From Thereva unica (lineage: Eukaryota; Arthropoda; Insecta; Diptera; Therevidae): DNA of 64,000 nt. Both the position numbers and the translations under genes were made by a program. The stretch lies in contig OX465283.1 in NCBI GenBank assembly GCA_949987705.1, forward strand, positions 91,871,813-91,935,812, read 5' to 3'. Each line of letters opens with the position of its first letter. Position 1 is the first letter of the stretch. Shown here piece after piece: positions 55,560 to 64,000 of this stretch. The notes under the pieces are model-generated. The model saw only the letters and a program-made list of their open reading frames with translations, ran no database searches and was not told the DNA's origin.

Positions 55560-56520
55560 TTCGTTTTGAACTTAATTAGAAAACTAGTTCATTTTGAAGT
55601 GATTCTAGAGCTACTTCCTTCTGAGCTACTTGGAGAACTCGTACATTTTGGAATACTTCGAGAACTAATTCATTTGGAACTACTTGGAGAACTATACCTT
55701 TTCAACTTCGAATTGGGACTAAACAATTTCAAATTGGGAATAAACAATTTCAGATTGGGAACAAACAATTTCAAATTGGGACCAAACAATTTGAAGTAAT
55801 AAATGAACTACTATCCGTAAAGATTAAAGTATTAATTATTTTTATTAAGTTTGAAATAAATATGAACACAGACAAAAATATAAAAACATTATTTGAAAAT
55901 GAGCATCCACCATATTTAATGAATCGGGTATGAAGCTTTGAACGATGGGCGATATATTTTATGCAGTTCACATCTGTTTGATTTCTTATATCATTAATTA
56001 AGATGTTTGGAACCATTGTAAACGATATTTGGCTTGAGTTATATTAGCCCTGCCTTACCAGGTTAGAGTTTGTGGCATTGGAACTGCTAATTCTATTTTA
56101 ACATTAGCTTGACCAAGCGTACTCGATAGCATTAAACATTAGACTACTCTACTACGTCTAAGTAATCGATGACCAACAAATTCATTTACCTGAAACACTT
56201 CTTCGATGTAGGCATGACAAGGCGCATTGTCAATAACTAATACCACATTTGTCTGATACATATTTTGAGCATTTCTTAGATAGTGGCTAACAAAGTCCTT
56301 GGCCTCTGGCTTCTTAAAAGCACTGTTCTTAATTTCATGATGAACTAAACCCATAAGCCCCAATTTGAAATTGTTTAGTCCCAATTTGAAATTGTTTGGT
56401 CCCAATTTGAAATTGGTTATTCTTAATTTGAAATTGTTTAATCCCAATTTGAAATTGTTTAATCCCAATTTGAATTTTTTTAGTGCCAATTTGAAGTTGA
56501 AAAGGTATAGTTCATTTTAA
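55560..56520. repeat. inverted 21-22-bp repeat arrays flanking a transposase fragment
   Basis: The left array (55705-55797) has about five AATTGGGA-TAAACAATTTCA units; the right array (56350-56480) has six or seven inverted units. Between them lies a minus-strand DDE fragment. The layout looks like an element with repeated termini. Confidence 0.65.
56139..56345 (-). pseudogene. DDE-superfamily transposase fragment (IS630/Tc1-like)
   Basis: GLVHHEIKNSAF, then FVSHYLRNAQNMYQTNVVLV and IDNAPCHAYIEEVF on the minus strand; DNAPCH holds the second catalytic Asp of DDE transposases. The first Asp region and the final acidic residue are absent. Continuation upstream is only the 21-bp repeat array, so the fragment is fused to repeats. 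Confidence 0.65.
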
Positions 56521-57419
56521 AGTACGGCATCTATTTCAATTAAAATATATACTTTATAAAACTAAAAATTTGTTCAGTTTGAATTATAAATAATGGTAAA
56601 TAATATAAAAATGGCAGTACAATAATACATAAAACTATAAATTTCTTCATTTTAAATAGTAAATAACATACAAAAGGCCCTTCAATAATACATAAAAGTG
56701 ATGTATTGCTTTCTTTTTTTATACAAGCATATTTGTTTTTAAATATTTTTTCTTGGTGGGCTTCTGCTACCTTTTTGGTAGAACCCATTTTCACTGCTTC
56801 TATTTTGAAATATATCTAAATAACTAACTTAGTGAAAAAATAAATTAAATTTAAATTTACTCTTTATGACATTATTAAGATAATTAAAATCTTTAAATCG
56901 CTTTTTTTTGTGTGTCCCATCCACGTTGAAATCCGTAATGATGTACAGTTCATAGACTTTTTCAAGCCACCACGAATAATAGTTTTAACTATAGAGACCA
57001 TTTAAAAGTATTATTACAAAATAGTACATATGTATGTACTTTTTTGTAAAGGTTGTCCAACACTATTCGAAATTTATTTGGTTTTCCAGTTTTTCGCACA
57101 CCACGAGAAGCTCTGTTTTGACGAGTCCGAGCTCGTAAAAATAATTAATAAGGCTAAATAAATATTTATAAGATCAGAATGATCAGGCATGTTCCGGTAC
57201 ACTGACCTCTCATGAAGTTCCAATGTATATCTGATAACAATTTCAACAGGCCGTCAATTGTGTCATGCACGTCCTCAATCCGAATTGGTTATCTGAAATT
57301 ATTTTCATTTTCCCAACACATATTATTCATTGTTTAAAACACCTTACTCATATGTATTCGGAAGCAGATATATTGACCGAAGATTAGCAGGATTACTTTC
57401 ATTTTTATACTTCTTGGGC
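56521..57419. other. unassigned AT-rich stretch
   Basis: No recognisable frame, inverted ends or tandem repeats. Confidence 0.4.
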
Positions 57420-58260
57420 ATAGTGTACACCCCAGACGTAAAGAAGAGGTGCAAGGAATTTTTTAGCGAGCTGCTGAACGAAAATGGCAGCATCAGACAT
57501 GTAACGGAACCCCGTCTAAAACATAACGATGACATCAGAGAAGCAAATGTTCCAACCGTGGAAGAAGTACGAAGTGCCACACGACCCTTAAAACACAACA
57601 ATTCCCAGGAATTAATAACATTCCAACAAGTTGAATAAGGAGGCGAATCGCTTTCAGCAGTTATGCATGCATTACTATTCTGCATATGGAGAGACGAAAT
57701 GGCTGAAGGTTGGGAGAAAAGCATTATCTGCCAATACAAAAGAAAGGGATAATTTCATCTGTGCATACTATAGAGACATATCTTTTTTAAGAACAGTATA
57801 CAAACTAATGACAAATATAGTTAAAGGCAGAAGCCGCAATAAGTAGATACCAAGCTGGATTCAGAAGAAACAGATCAAAAATGGACTAACTAGCTTCAAT
57901 AAGGCAGGTACTCCGAAAATACTGGAATACAACATCGATATGTATCAACTTTTCATCGTTGTATGCGTTAATGCGGGACCTAATATTATAGTTAAGGATA
58001 GTGAAGTTAACGATGACCAGGGATAAAACACAAGCTGTGCGGTCAGAATACAAGAAGAGCTGATGAAGTCCTTCCATTCAAGGAAGGCTTGAAGCAGGAG
58101 GATGGGTGCATAACCCATGCTATTTAATCTCTGCCTAGAAGGGATTCGGTCGAGGGTGAAAAAAGAAGAAGAAACCACTACACCTCGTAGGGGAATATAG
58201 CTTCGAGCGGATAAACCAATTTAACTACCTGGGGTCCGCAGTCAGAAGAAATGGAATGAA
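57420..58260 (+). pseudogene. RTE-like LINE reverse transcriptase remnant
   Basis: Decayed RT. Recognisable in order: RCKEFFSELLNENG and VPTVEEVRSATRPLKHNNS (N-terminal RT region), a frameshift near 57635, NFICAYYRDISFLRTVYKLM, then YQAGFRRNRSKMD with a stop, a region resembling EGLKQGDG and MLFNLCLEGI near 58090-58140, and the later ERINQFNYLGS near 58205-58235. Many frameshifts and stops; several RT segments, including the YADD box, are deleted. Same group as 34390-34738 and 63744-64000. Confidence 0.7.
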
Positions 58261-60225
58261 GAATAAACGTTGCAAATAGAAAATACTTTTCTATAGTCCA
58301 ATCAATCCATGGTTTCACAATGTTAAATTCCAGACAATTGAAGGCAGGAAACAAAAAAATGAGGGTGTAGAACAATTCATTTTAACAAAGATAGCGTGTT
58401 TTTTCCAGAATTTCACCGGAGAGTCTAACCTAAACAAATTCGCGAATGTCGAAAACCTGAAGTTTCTATCATAAAACAAAAGGTTGAACACGAATCCGAA
58501 AAAGTTAAATCCGAAAGTTGTAGGTATTACAAATATATGTCGATTGATTAAGAAATATTAATTAGTGCCTTATACATGGAGAAAAACCAAGACCACTCTT
58601 CAAAATCGCGTTTTTTTTTTCATTTATTTTTTACTTTTGATTAAAGCACCCTAGAAACTTTTTACTTGGTAAAAATATTGCTTTTGGCTATCTTAAGACT
58701 CACATTTTTTTCAACGCGAAATTTTTTAAAATATGTATACGTAAAATTACGATTTTTGTAAAATAAAGCGTCTTCGTAAAATCGTTGGTGTACAGCTCCG
58801 AAAAGTCTATAAAGCCAACTCACCGGCTATTCAAGTTACGGAGGGTCAAACGTCACGAAAATCATTTTTATCAAATTTCTCGTAATTTATCGGTCTTATG
58901 TAATTTTTGGATATGTAAAGATTGTGCGTGAGATAAATCTGCATAAAAATGTTCTATACGAAATTTACGCAGAACCAAAGGTTTTCGAGATATAAGGCTG
59001 AGAAAACTCGGCCATGGCATGGCACTGCATTCGTTTCCGTACCTTTTTTGCAGTAGCATGCAAGCAGCGTTTTTACATAGTATCCCCAGTAGGCCTAGGT
59101 ACAAATTAATTTTGCTGATTTTCTCTCTATCATCTAATCTCATCTAATTCCACTTTTTTCATGTTGTCATCTTCATCAACACTCATCTTAGTTACGGAAA
59201 TTATTTGTGACACCAAAATTAAGAGAATCCCTCTGAAAAATCTCCAGTTGCATTTTTTCAGAAGTTCATGTATAACGTGACTGGGCTATTATTAGGTCTA
59301 ATGATGGATTATTGTTGATGAAAAAGCTGATAGAATAGATGGTCTTCCAGTCCGAACAGGCTAATTTCCCAATTAAAATGTTCGGAGATTTTTTTAAGAA
59401 GGCATTGAACTTGCGACGAGATTTGTTAACCAGAGCCTTGCTTTAACCACACTAATTTTAAAAGCTGAAACCCTAGGTTTAAGAGGAAATATTGAATGGG
59501 GATGTTGGAAATTGTCGAAAATACTGATAATACTCGAATTTAAATATTTGGGTTCAATCAATAAAACTGAATTATCACTATCGACTTTACTTCACAATTT
59601 ATTCTGGTTGAGTTATAAAACTTTACCTTAAAGAAAATCCCTAATAATCTTTGACCTGAGCAAATTTTTTTATTACCTTTAATAAAAAAGAGCATAAAAT
59701 ACATTCTACATTTTACAGACCCTTCTACTTACACTTTTATATTTTTCCGTTTATAATCTGAATATCAAAGCATCCAAGACCAAGAAAATGGTTCTATTTC
59801 GCCATTGGTCATCCTCCGTATCTATACCATTTTCTGACAGACCCATATAAGACATAAAATCCTATTGGGATCTCATCTATCTCATAGCTATGATATTTAT
59901 GTACCGTTCGGACACACACACGCAAACACATAAATCCTTTTTAAGAAGACAGTATCTTCCTATAATTCCACATTCTTGGCAAGGAACTTTCCTCGAAACT
60001 ACACTTCACCTTTTTTAGATGAGGTTGAAGGAGACACACGCGCAACTCACTTCCATACATTTAAATAGAAAAGAAGTCATAAATCTTTGTATATTCTGCA
60101 AGGGAGGAAATAAAACTGGGCGAAAATAATCGTAAAAAAATAAACGAAACACAAAAGGGAATCAGCAAATTTTGGGTCGCCTTTCCTAACTGTAAACGGG
60201 ATTATCTTTGGCTGCATTTTCTCTT
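58261..60225. other. unassigned stretch of about 2 kb
   Basis: AT-rich without recognised genes. 58600-59120 has short runs resembling a dispersed repeat, but no second copy in the window. An imperfect CACACACACG microsatellite lies near 59910. Confidence 0.35.
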
Positions 60226-61697
60226 AGTCGAGGAAATAAAGCACTGAACCTAGGATTTTTTGAACAGTAAGATGGATTTTAATGCGGTTTTTTGTGTTCG
60301 ATTCGTGAGAGCGTCTACAAACTTTGTGACCGGTAGTGATGAATTCATTTTGAAAAAATGCATTTCCTGCAATAAAAATATGCATTTTAGAAGTGCATCT
60401 CAAAGAGACATTCTATCACTCGGTAAATATTGATGGAAATGAGTCGACTTTTGCTACTCGGGGGTTTTTGGGGTCGCTGAGCATGAAAATAATGACGGCA
60501 ACCGTCTCCGAGGTACCTGGTGCCCAGGGTGGACTGCAACACCCCTTTTTAAGGATTTTTTGCGATGAATTCAATAATAATAAAAATAATCCAATGAAAT
60601 ACACTTTTTTCAATATTTATTTCAAGCAAGCCAAACTTTATAATAAGGGATAATCCTTAAGGGTTAAAATCACCCCTAAATCGACTGAAAACAAAAAAAT
60701 TTTAAACATGTTTTTTTTTCAAGCTTATGCTTTCAATTCCATTGTATGCGTATTGTCAGGCAAAAATCAATTTATTTTCATCCCTTAAGGGGTTAAAACT
60801 ACACCTACAATTTAAAAAATGAATTTGAAATAAAAAAAAACTTGCAAAAACTGTACATTGTGTGAAAATTTCATATCGTAAACTATTAAATACCACGAAG
60901 GGCTCCTAACCTGCCATATATAGTAACCTAAAGCCCGTTACACATCGTATCAAAGCAGCCTACTATATCAAAACCGACAAATTCAAAAAATAATTGAGCT
61001 TTATTTTTTATTTTTCATTATTAAATTGAATTTATCGCGTAAACCCCATAGGGGTTATTGCAATTTTTTTTTGTTTAACGTTGATTTTTCAAATTGTAGG
61101 GGTAGTTTTAACCCCTTAAGGGTTGCAAATAAATTTATATTTGCCTGACAATACGTATACAATGGAATTTAAAGCATAAACTTGAAAAAAAAAATGTTTA
61201 CAATTTTTTTTATTTTCAGTCGATTTAGGGGTGGTTTTAACCCTTATCATAAAGTTTGGCTTGATTTAGTATAAATCAACCACCTTCTAAAATAAATATT
61301 GAAAAAAGTGTATTTCATTGGATTATTTTTCATTATTATTGAATTCATCGCAAAAAAACCCTTAAAAAGGGGTGTTACAGTTTACCTGGGCACCAGGTAC
61401 CTCGGAGACCGTTGCCGTCGTTATTTTCGTGCTCAGCGACCCCAAAAACCCCCGGGTAGCAAAAATCGGCTCATTTCCATCAATATTTACCGAGTGATAG
61501 AATGTCTCTTTGAGATGCACTTCTTAAATGCATATTTTTAATGCAGGAAATGCATTTTTTCAAAATGAATTCATCACTACCGGTCACAAAGTTTGTGGAT
61601 GCTCTCACGAATCGAACACAAAAAACCGCATTAAGATCCATCTTACTGTTCAAAAAATCCTAGGTTTGGCACTTTTTAGTGCTTTATTTCCTCGACT
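60226..61697. repeat. 1.47-kb palindrome
   Basis: The left arm (60226-about 60828) and right arm (about 61081-61697) are inverted copies of roughly 600 bp each with a spacer of about 250 bp. Outer ends are AGTCGAGGAAATAAAGCAC and its inversion. No transposase; ORFs in the arms are mirror images of one another and not convincing genes. No clear target duplication. Confidence 0.8.
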
Positions 61698-62303
61698 ATC
61701 TCCTTTTTATGGCGTACCGCTCCTAACGAGTCCTGTGCTTAAGACTCCTCTTTGTATCCTATCACTACAGCAAACCAAAACGAAACCACGGCGAATAAAT
61801 TGAATTAATATTTGTTTGTTGTTAAAATTGCGGTCAATACGGTTGAGAATCGGATTGAAAAATTTATAGTGCTATCGTTAATAATTAAAAAATTGTTCTG
61901 CTCAATTGTGGTAAACTGTTGTAGCGAAAATCATTTGGATATTATTTACCCTTTGATTTTATATACATATATAATTAGGGATACGGAGTCAGTGGAAGGT
62001 ACATGTAAATCGAAAGAAAATTACTCAATGACTAATGAGTGCTTTTTACTCGGTCCAAAATACACGATTTCTTGAGAATCGATGAATAATTATTTTGGAC
62101 AACTACTATCTCACGATAGAAGTCCCTGTTACAGCGGTGTGCTGATAGTCGATTCTTGCCGTGTAGAATCTGCTGACATAAACGACTGCTTATTTGGTGG
62201 ACAGACAGTCTTTTTTATTGTAATATTATTGTCACTTTTGGTCGGGCGTTTGTGAGAAACATGGAAAATTTTGTAGTGTAAGTAAAACTGTTATACATTT
62301 AAA
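61698..62303. other. unassigned stretch
   Basis: No recognised gene or repeat structure. Confidence 0.4.
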
Positions 62304-63344
62304 CTAGTTGGGATGTGGGTTCGACCCTTTCGGTCCACACGATCAACTTCCCAGTATGATGGATGTTGAATATTATGATTGGATATTTTAATAATAAATG
62401 AACAATAGGCAATATAGAATATATGCATAATACTGAGAATTTGTCACAATTGTTTATCAATATTTTCGCTAAAATGTCAAACTTAATGTGCGCACTTACA
62501 AGATTAGGATGACGAAAATGTATATAAAATTGATGTATGAATGTTTTTCGGCACCTCAATGAAGTCGATATAGTTTTTAGTTCGCGCGATATCGTGCAGG
62601 TACAAAAATCACTTAAGTCAGTTAAACCAAAAACCCGCTGGACCGAATATTATAAAAATATTTTCAGATTATATTGTCGCTAATACGCTTCGAACGGCAC
62701 CTCAAGTAAGTCAACATCTTTTGTGGTTCGGGCCATATCGTGCAGGTACCAAAATCACTTTGGCCGCTTAAACAAAAAAACGGCTCGACCGAATTTTATG
62801 AAAATCTTTTCAGATCATATTTTGGTTAATACTCTTCGAACGGTACGTCAACTAAGCCGATATCTTTAATAGTTCGCGCGATATTGTGCAGGTACAAAAA
62901 TCACTTAAGTCATTAAAACCAAAAAACCGCTGGACCGAATATTATAAAAATCTTTTCAGATAATATTGTCGCTAATACGCTTCGAACGGCACCTCAAGTA
63001 AGTCAATATCTTTCGTGGTTCGGGCGATATCGTGCAGGTACAAAAATCACTTACGTCGCTCAAACAAAAAAACGGCTGGACCGATTTTCATGAAAATCTT
63101 TTCAGATCATATTTCGGTTAATACGCTTCGAACAACACCTCAACGAAGCCGATATCAGTTTTGGTTCGCGCGATATCGTGCAAAAAAAATGACCACATCC
63201 GTACGCACATACACACACACACACATACTTCCTCCCAATTTTTTGCTTAAAATGCTCCTGGGACCTTGAAAAACGAAAATACGTTGAAATTTTCGATTTC
63301 GATTTTCGGATCGATTACAATAACTTCCTATACTGGGAAGTTAA
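62304..63344 (-). mobile_element. family A copy 5, complete
   Basis: Minus orientation with both termini: CTAG 3' end at 62304-62307 and 5' AACTTCCCAGTATAGGAAGTT ending near 63342. It contains the unique segment without the MITE present in copy 1, about five 146-bp units and a (CA)n tract. It is the best reference copy in the window. Confidence 0.75.
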
Positions 63345-63743
63345 CTAGAAAATACATATTTGTTATTTTGGAGTGTATAATTTTAAGTTTTTACTAATTT
63401 CAGAATAAAAATTACAAATACATAGAAAACAATTCAATTCGAATTTTAGAAAACATAGAATTTTTAATTTTTCGCTTTTGCTATCTTCATCTTCCGAACT
63501 ACTAAACCACAACTCAGCAGAATTTAACATCTTTAATCTCAAATTGTTTATAATTTATTAAAATTATCGCGAAACACAAAGTCAAAAATGTTTATTCTTC
63601 AAATTAAAATTATTTATTCCTCACGAAACACAAAAACTTAGCATCTACACTCTCTGACTCCTGGGCTGACAGTCGCAATTTTACCGAAACGACAATTTCT
63701 TCAGCTCAAACGACTTGTCACGCCACACGACTATCAGCACACC
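63345..63743. other. spacer with a hAT-related fragment
   Basis: 63665-63740 resembles 11924-11990 of the non-autonomous hAT (CTTCAGCTCAAACGACTTGT). The rest is unassigned. Confidence 0.4.
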
Positions 63744-64000
63744 AACTAAAAAACGAGGCGATATCGACATATACATGCAGATCATTGGCAGATCACTGTC
63801 ATACCTTAGAGAAATATTCACAGAATTAGAAGATGGATTCAAACATAGAGCTGCAAATAAATGCAGACAAGAGAAAGATTCTAATTCAGTCAAGGGAGGA
63901 AAGAAGAAGAAGAAACCACAACACCACCTGGCGGAATATAACTTCGAAAGGGTAAATCAATTTAACTACCAGGTGTTTACATTCAACGAAGACAACGATG
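63744..64000 (+). pseudogene. RTE-like LINE RT fragment, runs off the window
   Basis: IIGRSLSYLREIFTELEDGF follows what appears to be a deleted YADD box, then EYNFERVNQFNY, the RT segment also found near 58190-58235. No stop separates these blocks. The right end is beyond 64000. Confidence 0.6.

Noticed and set aside
59905..59930. Telomere-like or functional microsatellite at CACACACACG
   Set aside because: Short imperfect dinucleotide tract with no flanking structure.

Overview
The window reads as AT-rich arthropod, probably insect, nuclear DNA made almost entirely of transposable elements nested in one another. I recognise no single-copy host gene, no rRNA, no confident functional tRNA and no CRISPR array. 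The animal assignment rests on the element set (BEL/Pao, CR1-like and RTE-like LINEs, a Penelope-like element, Helentron and Helitron, piggyBac, Tc1, several hATs) and on a BEL primer-binding site complementary to the 3' end of animal tRNA-Tyr. Family names are from memory of motifs; no database was searched.

Layout. 1-2216: 3' part of a non-LTR retrotransposon with poly(A), inserted into a BEL/Pao integrase remnant (2217-2788). 2809-8440: decayed Helentron (HUH Rep, SF1 helicase, EEP endonuclease). 8449-10890: minus-strand piggyBac pseudogene with a 64-bp intron, split by a snap-back Tc1 element (9484-10761). 11440-12430: non-autonomous hAT with 8-bp target duplication. 12874-15707: two copies of a tandem-repeat-bearing family ('family A'), the second split by a complete BEL/Pao element (15708-25334) with 912-bp LTRs, a 1778-aa gag-pol frame and 5-bp target duplications. 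This is the only intact large coding sequence.

26165-35716: a CR1-like LINE split by a 7.1-kb hAT (27274-34357) and an RTE fragment. The hAT contains a second hAT, a 2.9-kb palindrome with tRNA-like modules in both arms, and several MITEs. 35848-38620: Helitron-like material, another family-A copy and a Pif1-type helicase remnant. 39190-45178: LINE remnants, MITEs, a 287-bp Helentron derivative and a minisatellite. 45562-58260: CR1-like, Penelope-like, DDE and RTE fragments separated by unrecognised AT-rich DNA. 60226-61697: a 1.47-kb palindrome. 62304-63344: a minus-strand family-A copy. The window ends inside another RTE fragment.

The genes do not form a pathway; each coding stretch is mobilisation machinery. 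The window is most useful for its internal empty sites: several insertions can be delimited to the base because a second copy, the other arm of a palindrome, or an interrupted reading frame preserves the unoccupied sequence. The best candidates for something undescribed are family A, the tRNA-bearing palindrome and the IR/DR snap-back Tc1 element.
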